Shown here one piece after another: positions 52,830 to 61,812 of a stretch of DNA of 64,000 nt. Under the pieces are notes generated by a model. It was not told the origin of the DNA. It was given only the letters and a program-made list of their open reading frames with translations, and searched no databases. This stretch comes from Bog-473 sp963817735 (lineage in GTDB: Bacteria > Actinomycetota > Acidimicrobiia > Acidimicrobiales > RAAP-2), in assembly GCA_963817735.1 (NCBI GenBank), contig CAWFPP010000001.1, forward strand, positions 344,730 through 408,729, given 5' to 3'. The translations under genes were made by a program, and so were the position numbers. Numbering within the stretch: the stretch's first letter is position 1; every line of letters begins with the position of its first letter.

Positions 52830-54434
52830 ATGGGGAATGGGAGGCAACCGAGCCGCAGGTGCCGGGACCGAGGATCGCGCCCGCTACGCCAGCCTCACCG
52901 TGTTCTCGCTGCGGCGGCGATCGCAGTCACCACCCTGGCTGCAGCATCCGTGCTGCAGCCGATCACAAGCGGCGCCGCGCTCCCGAAGGACGCCAATTCC
53001 AAAGGGGTGCTCACGTATGGAATAGATCTGAACGACGAGTTCGACAACACGTTCAATCCCGAGCAGTCCCTTAATCCCTGCGGGTTCGCCATCCTCTCGA
53101 ACATCTACGCATCAGGTCTCGGCGTCACCAACGAAGCGTTCATTCCGGGCGTCATCGAGAGTTGGTCGACGACATCGAAAACGGTGACGCTGCACATCCG
53201 ACCGGGTGTGGAGTTCTCCAACGGCGACCCGGTCGACGCGAACGCTATCAAGACGAGCCTGCTTTACAGCCAGAAGAGTCCGCTGCTCACGACATTGACC
53301 GCCATCTCGACGATCGATGTGGTGAATCCTCTAACCCTGGTGCTCAACCTCTCCAATCCGATTCCCGGAGACGTCGTCCAAGCGATGTATCACTCCGACG
53401 GCACCATCTACGATCCGAGCACCATCGGTTCGGACGGAACCAAGCCGGTCGGAGCCGGACCATTCATCTTGAAGAGTTACAGCCAAGGCTCCTCAATCCA
53501 ACTCGTCGCCAACCAGAGATACTGGGACAAGGGCCAGTATCTCCTCGGCGGCGTCCATTTCGTTCAAGCGTCAGAGGGACCGCAGCTTGTCACGGGGCTC
53601 GAGACGGGTGCATTTGACATGACGACGCTCGAGCCCGATGAAGTCGCAGCGGTCAAGGCGGCACCGAACCTTGCGGTGGTCGTGGGCAGGTCCTACGACT
53701 ACATCGATCTGCAGACGCGACAGAACGCTGCGCCGTTCAACAACACAAGAGTGCGTGCTGCGCTGGAGTACGCGGTGGATCGCAATGCTCTCAACCGGGT
53801 AGTCGACGATGGCCTCGGAGAGCCCGCCTACCAACCGTTCCCCTCGTGGTCCCCTGGCTACGACAAATCAGTAGGAAACAGGTATACGTATCAGCCGGCG
53901 AAGGCCAAGTCCATGCTGCGGGCTGCCGGGTTCCCTCATGGGGTCTCCTTTACGCTCGTGGTGCCAAGCGGCGATCCAGGGTTGGGTCAAGCTGCCCAGC
54001 TCCTGCAACAGGAGGTGGACGCAGCCGGATTCAACATGACCTTGCAAACGGTCGTTCCATCAGACCTCTTGACCGATGTCTACATCAAGGGCGAGGGCGA
54101 CTCCATTCTCACTGAGCAATTGTCCAACGGGCCGGACCTCGCCAACAACTTTGAAAACGAGTTCCTGCCTATCGGCTTTGTGACCGAACACTTCGGTACG
54201 GCCAATCCGCTGCTCGCCCCGTACATCAAAGAGGCCCTCCAATACGTGACCGCTCAACAGCAGGCGCCACTAATGCAAAGGGCCGGAGCACTTGCGATGG
54301 CCATCGGCGCCGAAGTTCCCCTCGTCTTCCAACCGTCGATCATCGGTTACAACAAGTCTGTGATCGGAGGGACGGTTCAAGCCCCGATAGGCCAGTGTCA
54401 TACCAACTTGGCAGGCATCTACATAAAGAAATAG
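52830..54434 (+). CDS. ABC transporter solute-binding protein, family 5 (peptide/nickel type)
   Basis: A 534-residue protein with a basic N-terminus, a hydrophobic signal (VLAAAAIAVTTLAAASVL) without a clear lipobox Cys, then the SBP_bac_5 fold: VTLHIRPGVEFSNGDPVDANAIKTSL, PVGAGPFILKSYSQG and RAALEYAVDRNAL. Such proteins capture peptides, opines or metal complexes. No permease or ATPase gene is adjacent, so it is an orphan here. GC content seems lower than in the first half of the window. Confidence 0.85.
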   Translation: MGNGRQPSRRCRDRGSRPLRQPHRVLAAAAIAVTTLAAASVLQPITSGAALPKDANSKGVLTYGIDLNDEFDNTFNPEQSLNPCGFAILSNIYASGLGVTNEAFIPGVIESWSTTSKTVTLHIRPGVEFSNGDPVDANAIKTSLLYSQKSPLLTTLTAISTIDVVNPLTLVLNLSNPIPGDVVQAMYHSDGTIYDPSTIGSDGTKPVGAGPFILKSYSQGSSIQLVANQRYWDKGQYLLGGVHFVQASEGPQLVTGLETGAFDMTTLEPDEVAAVKAAPNLAVVVGRSYDYIDLQTRQNAAPFNNTRVRAALEYAVDRNALNRVVDDGLGEPAYQPFPSWSPGYDKSVGNRYTYQPAKAKSMLRAAGFPHGVSFTLVVPSGDPGLGQAAQLLQQEVDAAGFNMTLQTVVPSDLLTDVYIKGEGDSILTEQLSNGPDLANNFENEFLPIGFVTEHFGTANPLLAPYIKEALQYVTAQQQAPLMQRAGALAMAIGAEVPLVFQPSIIGYNKSVIGGTVQAPIGQCHTNLAGIYIKK

Positions 54435-54525
54435 AGGGCCTTTCTCAGCCGGCCTTGTTTTCGACAAGGGTGATGGCTCACCTCCAACAGCGCTCCGAAT
54501 GGAGCTATGCAGCCGAACCGCTCGT

Positions 54526-54544
54526 GAGGTGGCGGGATTCGAAC
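54526..54544 (-). other. tRNA 3'-end-like remnant
   Basis: On the minus strand this reads GTTCGAATCCCGCCACCTC, the T loop and 3' half of a tRNA, but the flanks give no T stem, anticodon arm or acceptor partner. Such 3' remnants are typical scars of site-specific integration. It lies in a 245-base gap (54435-54679) without genes, at the edge of the stress-gene block. Confidence 0.35.
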
Positions 54545-54679
54545 AGGCCGAAGCGCGAATTCAAAGGGCCAAGTCAACGATGGTCATGTACCCCCCAACG
54601 GGGGAAAAATCGTTGTCCATGAATTGCCGTGATTGACCGGCACTGACCGCATTTAGTGATTTGTCTGTGCTCTTGTGTC

Positions 54680-55108
54680 CTATTCGTGTCGCATAGGCCG
54701 GTGGGAAGGGACGATCACGACCGGGATGCTGGAGTGCTCCACAAGTTCAAGGCTCGTGCTGCCCAGGAGGGAGCCCGAGTGCTCTCCGGACCCACGAGTT
54801 CCTACAACGATTAAGTCAACCGAATATGGCTCCTCGTTCATCCGTAGCAACGCAGAGCAGGGGTCCCCGTCGATCAGAAGCCATTCGACCATGGACGGGT
54901 CCATGCCGGCGTCGAGGGCTATTTCAAGAGCAGCTTCTCGGTGTGGAGCGACGTGTTCTGAGAGTCCAGCATGCTCCAAGAGGCCCACGGCGTGAACCAC
55001 CTTCAGCATGGCACGAGTGTGTGCTGCGAGACCGGCGGCCCATTGAAGTGCGGCCCTGGAATCACTCGAGCCATCGAAACCCACCGCGACTTTGTCAAAT
55101 GCGTTCAC
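54680..55108 (-). CDS. Universal stress protein (UspA family)
   Basis: A 142-residue single-domain USP: DKVAVGFDGSSDSRAALQWAA at the start and the ATP-binding signature GTRGSGEHSGSLLGSTS (G-x2-G-x9-G-S) near the C-terminus. ATP-binding USPs in actinobacteria are linked to hypoxia and dormancy. It follows the deacetylase gene by 12 bases and is the last gene of a GNAT-HDAC-USP operon. Confidence 0.92.
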   Translation of the reverse strand: MNAFDKVAVGFDGSSDSRAALQWAAGLAAHTRAMLKVVHAVGLLEHAGLSEHVAPHREAALEIALDAGMDPSMVEWLLIDGDPCSALLRMNEEPYSVDLIVVGTRGSGEHSGSLLGSTSLELVEHSSIPVVIVPSHRPMRHE

Positions 55109-55120
55109 CGTTGGACTCCC

Positions 55121-56140
55121 TTAATGACTGTCGGCTACTGCCGAAATGTGGGCAGTCTGAGCTGAGGCGACCGCCTCTCGCCCCGATCCTCCAGACGTGG
55201 AAGGCTCGAGACCCACCGCTACGTCGAGCAGAGCGCCTAAAACGGCGGCAGTCGATGACCGCAGAGCCCGGGCGCTGTACCCACCCTCCAGGAACAACGC
55301 CAGGCGTCCCGGGCCGGGGGCAAATGAGCGCACCAAGCGAGCGAGCTGCGCAAAATCACCTGTTGAGAGGGCAAGCTCACCAAGAGGATCGGCCCGATGG
55401 CCATCAAAGCCACACGACACCAGGACCCAATCTGGCGCAAAGCGATCGATCACCGGGTGAGCGACCTCTTCGAAAGCGCGTTGCACGACGTCTCCGGTGG
55501 CTCCCCGTGGCAGTGGGATGTTGACGGTGAGTCCGACAGCATTCGGACCTCCGACCTCTTCGGCTCTGCCTGTCCCCGGGAACAAGGGCCACTGGTGGGT
55601 AGAGACGTACAGAACCCGGGGATCATCCCAAAAGATTGACTGGGTTCCATTGCCGTGGTGGACGTCCCAGTCAATAATCAGCACCCGCTGACCTTTTGCC
55701 GCAAGCGCTGCCGCACTCACAGCAATGTTGTTGAGCAAACAAAATCCCATTGCGCGATCTGCGTCGGCGTGATGTCCCGGCGGTCTCACGGGGACGAAGG
55801 CGATGCCTTCACCTTCCAGCTCCAAGGTTCTAATCGCCTCAAGACCGGCGCCGGCAGCTTGACGCGCCGCAGTGAAGGAGTCCACGCCGGCATATGTATC
55901 GGGATCGATGTCTCCGCCGCCCTGCAGGCAAAACCTCTCGAGTTCGTCGAGGTATTTGGTCGTGTGCACCCGCGTCAAAGCTTCGAAGTCTGCTTCAGGC
56001 GCTCCGACGTAGTGGATGGCATCGTCGAGGTGGAGATCACGCAGTCCACTCATCACCGAGAAGATCCTGCCAGGCTGCTCAGGGTGGAACGTGCCCCCGT
56101 CATGTGCATTCGCACCAGATGGACCAGCGACTATCAGCAT
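55121..56140 (-). CDS. Histone-deacetylase/acetoin-utilisation (AcuC-like) family hydrolase
   Basis: A 339-residue class II-type HDAC fold. The zinc and charge-relay motifs are complete: RPPGHHADADRAMGF, DWDVHHGNGTQ, STHQWPLFPGTG, CGFDGHRADPLG and LEGGYS. It would remove acetyl groups from protein lysines or polyamines. ATG 56140 starts MLIVAGPSGA and overlaps the acetyltransferase gene by 7 bases. The pair recalls the AcuA/AcuC switch on acetyl-CoA synthetase, an analogy rather than proof. Confidence 0.9.
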   Translation of the reverse strand: MLIVAGPSGANAHDGGTFHPEQPGRIFSVMSGLRDLHLDDAIHYVGAPEADFEALTRVHTTKYLDELERFCLQGGGDIDPDTYAGVDSFTAARQAAGAGLEAIRTLELEGEGIAFVPVRPPGHHADADRAMGFCLLNNIAVSAAALAAKGQRVLIIDWDVHHGNGTQSIFWDDPRVLYVSTHQWPLFPGTGRAEEVGGPNAVGLTVNIPLPRGATGDVVQRAFEEVAHPVIDRFAPDWVLVSCGFDGHRADPLGELALSTGDFAQLARLVRSFAPGPGRLALFLEGGYSARALRSSTAAVLGALLDVAVGLEPSTSGGSGREAVASAQTAHISAVADSH

Positions 56141-56760
56141 TCGCCAGAAATCTCGACTGGCTTTACCACTGGAAGACGTCTGACTTTGCAACTTTTAGCG
56201 CGCGCGGCCAGGGCAACACGGTACGACTCTGTAATCTCGATTCCGAAGCGTAACCAGACGGTCCCCCAATCGATTTTCGATGACACATCGAAGCCGGAGT
56301 GATGGAACACGTCCAGCATGGGCTTGTTTTCGCAGAGGGTTTCGGCCACGAATGTTCTGACGCCGCGCGCCCTTGCCGCCCGTGCCAGTTCGTCGAGCAG
56401 CAGCGACCCGAGGCCACGGTGCTGGTAGTCGTCAGCGACGATGAAAGCCACTTCCGCTTCCGGGGTACCAACGATCCGGTCGAACCGGCCCACGGCGATC
56501 AACTCTCCGTCTCGCTCGACCACGAGGGCCAAGCGGTCTTTGTAGTCCACGTTGGTAAAGCGCTTGACTTCCTCCGTCGACAGCGTCGGATGAACGGTGA
56601 AGAACCTCAGGTAGGTCGACCTCTGGGAGAGATGCTGATGGAACTCGACGAGCCGTTCTGCATCGTCGGGCTGGATCGGGCGCAAGATGCACCAGGTGCC
56701 ATCTGACAAGACGACCTGGGCACTGAGCTCGCGTGGATAGTTCGGTGGAGACGTCAGCAC
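56134..56760 (-). CDS. GNAT acetyltransferase (protein acetyltransferase-like)
   Basis: A 208-residue GNAT with SDGTWCILRPIQPDDAERLVEF at the start, AFIVADDYQHRGLGSLLLDELARAA as the acetyl-CoA loop (about residues 120-145) and CENKPMLDVFHHSGF. The layout matches the GNAT domain of Pat-type lysine acetyltransferases. GTG 56760 gives a sensible N-terminus. First gene of an operon with the deacetylase and a USP, driven from a DosR-like site pair at 56879-56915. Confidence 0.85.
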   Translation of the reverse strand: MLTSPPNYPRELSAQVVLSDGTWCILRPIQPDDAERLVEFHQHLSQRSTYLRFFTVHPTLSTEEVKRFTNVDYKDRLALVVERDGELIAVGRFDRIVGTPEAEVAFIVADDYQHRGLGSLLLDELARAARARGVRTFVAETLCENKPMLDVFHHSGFDVSSKIDWGTVWLRFGIEITESYRVALAARAKSCKVRRLPVVKPVEISGEC

Positions 56761-56878
56761 AGTCGTTCGCTTTCGGAGCTGCCCGTGGCCAAGGCCGACG
56801 GCTCTAGGCCCGCAAGCAGGACTCAGACTCGATTGGGTGGGCACACTTCATGGTCCTCGCTCGGGATCCCGCCGGGTA

Positions 56879-56915
56879 GGGACGTTGGTCCCATCGCTGG
56901 CAGGTCGAGAGTCCT
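56879..56915 (-). promoter_or_regulatory. DosR/DevR-like box pair upstream of GNAT-HDAC-USP operon
   Basis: GGGACGTTGGTCCC (56879-56892) is palindromic in its GGGAC/GTCCC arms and is the reverse complement of the box at 59745. A degenerate partner AGGTCGAGAGTCCT begins 23 bases away at 56902. The GGGAC-N4-GTCCC pattern fits the mycobacterial DosR consensus core. Confidence 0.6.
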
Positions 56916-56962
56916 CTTGACCTCAGCACCCGTCCGCGCGGTGGCGGACTCGGCTGTTTCTA

Positions 56963-59617
56963 TCAGGTCCGATGTCCATCGGGAGCGACAAAGTGAACGA
57001 ACCGCGACACCCGACGCCTGATCCGTCGCTCCAATCGCTGCGAGTGACTCGTGGCAATGCGAGGGGTTTGCGCGTGCGGGGTTCGGTAGAACCGGGTCTT
57101 GGCAAGCTCGACAAGGACCAGGTAGACCACGACCATAGCGAAGAGGAGGAGAAAGAAGGTCGTCGGTAGCGGCGTGAATCCGAGTAGATGAGCGAGCCCG
57201 GTATACGGCAGTAGGGCACCGACCAGGGCTGCTCCCGTTGGCACGACCAGCATCGGCCAACTGGGCCTGCTCTTGAAGAACGGGACCCGCCGTGTCCGAA
57301 TCACATAGATCACCAGAGTCTGTGTGGCGATGGACTCCACGAACCAGCCGGTTCTGAACTCGACGTGCCCCGCATGCAGCACAGCGAGCATGACCCAGAA
57401 GGTCAGAAAATCGAAGATAGAGCTCACCGGCCCGAACACCGACATGAATCGGCGAATGAACGCCATGTCCCACGCTGCCGGGCGGGCCAACGCCTCTGGG
57501 TCAACACGGTCGGTCGGTATCACCAGCTGCCCGGTGTTGTACAGCAGATTGTTCAGGAGGATCTGTGAGGGCAACATTGGGAGAAACGAGAGAAAAACGG
57601 AAGCGCCAGCTGCACTGAACATATTGCCGAAGTTCGAGGAAGTCGCCATGAGGACGTACTTCATGGTGTTGTTGAAGATGCGGCGACCTTCGATCACGCC
57701 CTCCGCCAGCACTCCAAGATCCTTGTCGAGCAGCACGACGTCGGCGGCGTCCTTAGCGACATCGGTTCCCGAGTCCACCGAAATGCCGACATCTGCGTGG
57801 TGCAACGCCACAGCGTCATTCACTCCGTCACCGAGATATGCCACGTCCTTCCCGGTCCGGCGGGCCACCTTGATGATCCGGGACTTCTGGTCGGGTGTGA
57901 TCCGTGCAAATACCGTGGTGGTCGATATAGCGGCTTCGAGCCCGTCGTCATCGAGCGCCTCGATTTCCGGGCCCGATAGCACTCCGGCACACTCGATGCC
58001 GATCTCAGAGCACACCTTGGCGGCAACGAGCCCGTTGTCCCCCGTGATGATCTTCACGTCCACCCCGAGGCTTCTGAGCTGGGCGATGGACTCTCCAGCA
58101 TCGGTTTTCGGTCGATCGGCGAAGGTCAGGAAGCCGGCGAGCTCAAGTCCGTGTTCATCGGCAGCAGTCAGCGACGTCAGGCCCTGAGCTGAGCGAGTGG
58201 CAACGGCCACCACACGGGCGCCCTCCGAAAAGAGCGCCTCGAGCGTCGATTGGGCACCGTCGGGAACGCCCTCGCAGCGAGCGAGGATCACCTCTGGGGC
58301 GCCTTTTGCCACGACGAGGAGGCTCCCCTCGGGATCTTCGACCAGCACCGAGGCCAGTTGGCGTTCGTGATCGAACGGGAGCACCCCCTTCCGAACGTAA
58401 CGAGAGACTTCGCCAGAGACGCTCGCACCCGAGGCGGCCTCGGGAGCGGACCAAAGGGCCTGGTCCAGAGAGTTTCCTCCGACCGGACCAAGGTCTGTCA
58501 CCTCTGCTTCGTTGCAGACGAGCCCGAGCAGGTAGGGACGAGCGCTCGGCAGGCCTTGCGCGTCGAGGCTCTGCTCGAACGTGATCTGACCTTCGGTGAG
58601 GGTGCCGGTCTTGTCGGTGAAGAGAATCTCGATATTGCCGAGGTCCTCGATGGCCACCAGGCGCTTCACCAAGACCTTCTTTGCCGCCAACGCCTTGGAG
58701 CCTGCCGAGAGGCTCACGGTGACGATGGCGGGCATCATTTCGGGTGCGATGCCAACAGCGATAGCCAGGGAGAAGAGGAGCGCTTCGATAAGCGGCCTCG
58801 AAAGCGCCACGTTGACGGCGAAGATGAAGGCGGTGAGAGCCGCTGCCACGCCGAACAAAAACCGTGAGAAGCGCGAGAGTCCTACTTCGAATGCCGTCTG
58901 GCCCTGATGTTCGGACAAGCCGGCCGCGATTTTGCCGAAAGAAGTTCTGGCGCCCGTCTCGACCACAACACCGACGGCTGAACCTTCATGGACGATCGTC
59001 CCCATGAGGGCACACGTCGACTGGTCGTGCGGGTCGCATCCCGCGGTGGTCACCGAAGTCTTGACCACTGGCATCGATTCCCCGGTCAGAATGCCTTCGT
59101 CGCATTCACACTCGTCAGCGGTGAGCAGCCGAAGGTCGGCCGGAACGAGGGTCCCGATCCGCAGGACGACGACATCGCCAGGAACCAAGTCCGTGACCGG
59201 CACCCGGCACGTTTGACCGTTCCTCCGAACTTCTGCCTCCTGTCGGATCTGAGCCCGCAGTGACGCCATGGCCATTTCGGCTCGATATTCGTTGAAGAAT
59301 CCCAAGCCGACGCTGAGGAGGACGATCACCGCGATGATGACAGCATTGGTGCCGCCGCCGGTGAGGCCCGACACCAGCGCCGCGCCAAGCAGTAGGAGCA
59401 GAATCGGGTTCCTGATCTGGCGAAACAGGACTGCTGTCGCTCGCACGCGATGAACGGCGAGGGCGTTTGATCCAAAACGGCGACGCTGTTCCTCCACTTC
59501 GTTCGACGTAAGCCCGTCTGGTCGGCTGCCGAGGGCCGCCAGAGTGTCCTCGGGAGAAAGGAGCGCGGCTCGAGCCAGATCGAGTCCGTCGTTCGATGGG
59601 CGGGTGGCCACGGCCAT
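56963..59617 (-). CDS. mgtA: Magnesium-translocating P-type ATPase (MgtA-like)
   Basis: An 884-residue P3B-type ATPase with the actuator motif LTGESMPVVK, phosphorylation site DKTGTLTEG, hinge GDGVNDAVALHHADVGISV, and the Mg-ATPase-specific ATSSNFGNMFSAAGASVFLSFLPMLPSQILLNNLLYN region (residues cited by motif start and end only: ATSSNFGNMFS to NNLLYN). About ten membrane helices are visible. It would import Mg2+ at low magnesium or under membrane stress. In mycobacteria the DosR regulon contains another P-type ATPase, CtpF. The DosR-like site at 59745-59779 lies upstream. Confidence 0.92.
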   Translation of the reverse strand: MAVATRPSNDGLDLARAALLSPEDTLAALGSRPDGLTSNEVEEQRRRFGSNALAVHRVRATAVLFRQIRNPILLLLLGAALVSGLTGGGTNAVIIAVIVLLSVGLGFFNEYRAEMAMASLRAQIRQEAEVRRNGQTCRVPVTDLVPGDVVVLRIGTLVPADLRLLTADECECDEGILTGESMPVVKTSVTTAGCDPHDQSTCALMGTIVHEGSAVGVVVETGARTSFGKIAAGLSEHQGQTAFEVGLSRFSRFLFGVAAALTAFIFAVNVALSRPLIEALLFSLAIAVGIAPEMMPAIVTVSLSAGSKALAAKKVLVKRLVAIEDLGNIEILFTDKTGTLTEGQITFEQSLDAQGLPSARPYLLGLVCNEAEVTDLGPVGGNSLDQALWSAPEAASGASVSGEVSRYVRKGVLPFDHERQLASVLVEDPEGSLLVVAKGAPEVILARCEGVPDGAQSTLEALFSEGARVVAVATRSAQGLTSLTAADEHGLELAGFLTFADRPKTDAGESIAQLRSLGVDVKIITGDNGLVAAKVCSEIGIECAGVLSGPEIEALDDDGLEAAISTTTVFARITPDQKSRIIKVARRTGKDVAYLGDGVNDAVALHHADVGISVDSGTDVAKDAADVVLLDKDLGVLAEGVIEGRRIFNNTMKYVLMATSSNFGNMFSAAGASVFLSFLPMLPSQILLNNLLYNTGQLVIPTDRVDPEALARPAAWDMAFIRRFMSVFGPVSSIFDFLTFWVMLAVLHAGHVEFRTGWFVESIATQTLVIYVIRTRRVPFFKSRPSWPMLVVPTGAALVGALLPYTGLAHLLGFTPLPTTFFLLLFAMVVVYLVLVELAKTRFYRTPHAQTPRIATSHSQRLERRIRRRVSRFVHFVAPDGHRT

Positions 59618-59744
59618 GAGGTCAGTCCCTACTGACTCAGCGAAGCCCCGACGCCAAGAGACACTCGGTAATGGGACGTCGACAGCAACGTCGGCCTCGC
59701 CCGGTCATGTCACCAGTGTGCGCCCAGCGAGCGCCGATCCCGTA

Positions 59745-59779
59745 GGGACCAACGTCCCGACGGCCGTGACCTTCGTCTC
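59745..59779. promoter_or_regulatory. DosR/DevR-like box pair between mgtA and kinase genes
   Basis: GGGACCAACGTCCC (59745-59758) is followed 21 bases later by GTGACCTTCGTCTC (59766-59779). The plus-strand order and spacing match the pairs at 61471 and 62824, favouring control of the kinase at 59986; the divergent mgtA could share it. The gap 59618-59985 contains no convincing gene. Confidence 0.6.
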
Positions 59780-59985
59780 TGACAAGGCCCGTTCGCATTC
59801 ACTACATTCGAACTGAGGATGAGCCAGAAATCGACGGGAGTACTCAGCGGCGGGAGGTTTTCCCCCTTGTTCTGTCGATTGAATATCCGAGATCATCGCG
59901 GTGTGTCCAGTTGAGCGATCCCGACATGGGCCCGTCGAACAGCAGAGGCCGCCGGCTAACTCCGCCAAGGATCTGGGAGGACGAT

Positions 59986-61446
59986 ATGACGGAATCATCG
60001 GATTTCGTAACTGCACCAGTGCGGGTCGTGGAGACGCACATCTCGGCCCTTCTCTTCTTCGGAGACAAGGTCTACAAGATCCACAAGCCCGTTCATTTCG
60101 ACTTTCTGGACTTGAGGGAGCGCAGCGCTCGCGCCGCGGACTGCCACCGAGAGGTCGAGCTCAATCGCCGGTTGGCCCCCGACGTGTACCTCGGGGTGGC
60201 CGACCTCGTGATGGATGGTGAACCGGTGGACCATATGGTGGTGATGCGCGCCCTACCGGAGGGACGTCAATTGGCTTCCTTGCTCCAGGGCGACGAGGAC
60301 ATCGAGACGTGGCTGGATCGCGTGGCAGCAGTCCTGTCCTCGTTCCATCGAACGGCCGTCCGGTCCGCGGAGATCTCAAAATGCGCCAGTCCTTCGGCTC
60401 TGGCGCTCAAATGGAAGGACAACTTCGACGAGGTCTCGCGGCTCGTCGACCCTCCATTGGACCGCGGGATTGAAGCAGAGATCAGGTGCCTCGTCGCTCG
60501 CTGGCTCAACTCGCACCAGGCATTGCTTGAGACCAGATTGGCGCACGGACATGTCTGTGATGGCCATGGCGACCTTCAAGCCTCTGACATTTACTGCCTA
60601 GACGACGGAGTCCGCATTCTCGACTGCCTTGAGTTCTCGGACACGTTGCGGTGGGACGATGTCTGCGCCGATGTTGCCTTCTTGGCGATGGACCTGGAGC
60701 GCCTGGGCCACCCAGATGCGGCCAGCCTGTTCGTCAGAGCCTACGAACGGGACTCAGGACATCGCTTGCCGCCCCCGCTCTTGCATCTTCATATTGGGCT
60801 CCGCGCGTATGTGAGGGCGAAGGTCGCCTGCCTTCGCTCCGAGCAGAACGGCGTCGGTTGGAATACGGCCAGCGATCTGCAGGCACTGGCCCTGAAGCAC
60901 CTCCGAAGTGCCCGGTCGGCAGTCCTCCTTGTCGGAGGACTGCCGGGAACCGGGAAGAGCACACTCGCCGCTGGACTGGCGGCCGAAACAGGGTGGCCTC
61001 TCATCCGTTCCGATGAGATCCGCCGGCAACAGTCAGCGGGGCCCAACCGCTATGCGCCAGAATCCCGTGCCGCTGTGTACGAAAAGCTCCTCAGCTCTGC
61101 GCGAGAACGGCTTGCAGAGGGAGAGTCGGTGGTTCTGGATGCGTCCTGGATCAGCGCCGGGGAACGAGCCCTGGCTGCTCGGGTCGCTGAAGACTCAGAA
61201 AGCGAGCTCCTCTCCATCTGCTGCGTATGTGACGGCTCGATCGGAGCCGACCGCATCAAGGAGCGCCTCGCGCGCGGAGATGACTTCTCTGAGGCGACGG
61301 TCGCCGTGCGAGATGTGATGGAGACAGGAATGGACGAGTGGCCTTCGGCAATCGTCATCGACACGTCCCATACCGCAGCATCGGTGAACCTCGAGAGCGC
61401 ACTCTCCAAGCTGGCTCCTCGTGAGAGCTCGACGGTCTGGGATTGA
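59986..61446 (+). CDS. Aminoglycoside-phosphotransferase-like domain fused to AAA/kinase domain (Rv2004c-like)
   Basis: A 486-residue fusion. Residues 1-300 form a phosphotransferase-like domain with HGHVCDGHGDLQASDIY (catalytic loop, Asp) and ILDCLEFSDTLRWDD (metal Asp). Residues 310-480 form a P-loop kinase domain with Walker A GGLPGTGKST at 317-325 and VVLDASWIS as Walker B-like. The same two-domain architecture is annotated for M. tuberculosis Rv2004c, a DosR regulon member of unknown substrate. ATG 59986 has a GGAGG site 5 bases upstream; the longer frame starting 59911 runs through the leader. Confidence 0.87.
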   Translation: MTESSDFVTAPVRVVETHISALLFFGDKVYKIHKPVHFDFLDLRERSARAADCHREVELNRRLAPDVYLGVADLVMDGEPVDHMVVMRALPEGRQLASLLQGDEDIETWLDRVAAVLSSFHRTAVRSAEISKCASPSALALKWKDNFDEVSRLVDPPLDRGIEAEIRCLVARWLNSHQALLETRLAHGHVCDGHGDLQASDIYCLDDGVRILDCLEFSDTLRWDDVCADVAFLAMDLERLGHPDAASLFVRAYERDSGHRLPPPLLHLHIGLRAYVRAKVACLRSEQNGVGWNTASDLQALALKHLRSARSAVLLVGGLPGTGKSTLAAGLAAETGWPLIRSDEIRRQQSAGPNRYAPESRAAVYEKLLSSARERLAEGESVVLDASWISAGERALAARVAEDSESELLSICCVCDGSIGADRIKERLARGDDFSEATVAVRDVMETGMDEWPSAIVIDTSHTAASVNLESALSKLAPRESSTVWD

Positions 61447-61470
61447 TCGGTTCGGAGCAGTCCGGCAGGA

Positions 61471-61506
61471 AGGACCAAGGTCCCAGGTGTAGGGGGCCTT
61501 CTTCTC
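61471..61506 (+). promoter_or_regulatory. DosR/DevR-like box pair upstream of small-protein/USP operon
   Basis: AGGACCAAGGTCCC (61471-61484) is followed 22 bases later by GGGGCCTTCTTCTC (61493-61506). After the second box both this site and 62824 continue with CTAG-CCAA-like sequence, suggesting a shared promoter architecture. Confidence 0.55.
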
Positions 61507-61575
61507 TAGCCCAACGATGGTCATTCAGGTTCCAATGAACGCAACGTCGTTCTCACCACACCGAGAGGATCCGTC

Positions 61576-61719
61576 ATGTCTGAGGTGAACAGCTTTAAGC
61601 CACGTCGAACAAGCGCTCGCACGGGACGGCCTTCTCTGAGCCCTTACGTTCTCGACGAGATTGCCCCCACCCTCGCGGAAATCCGCCGCGCGCGGGATGA
61701 TCAGCAGAACGTGCGCTGA
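61576..61719 (+). CDS. Small basic protein of unknown function
   Basis: A 47-residue ORF (MSEVNSFKPRRTSARTGRPS at its start, then a helix PYVLDEIAPTLAEIRRARDD) with a GAGAGGA ribosome site 6 bases before ATG 61576. It is the first ORF after the DosR-like pair at 61471. The basic N-terminus and single amphipathic helix allow nucleic-acid or ribosome binding, but there is no family match. It lies below the size most gene finders report. Confidence 0.55.
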   Translation: MSEVNSFKPRRTSARTGRPSLSPYVLDEIAPTLAEIRRARDDQQNVR

Positions 61720-61812
61720 GGCAGAAATCAGCACGGCCCTCGGTCGGCTGACATCAAAGAGCGAACTAATCAGATTCAAAAAACTAGGCAGTACCACGCA
61801 CAAGGAGGATGG

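Noticed and set aside
59705..59896. A minus-strand ORF of about 63 residues with a CSEC motif between mgtA and the kinase gene
   Set aside because: It runs through the DosR-like box pair, lacks a ribosome site and matches no family.
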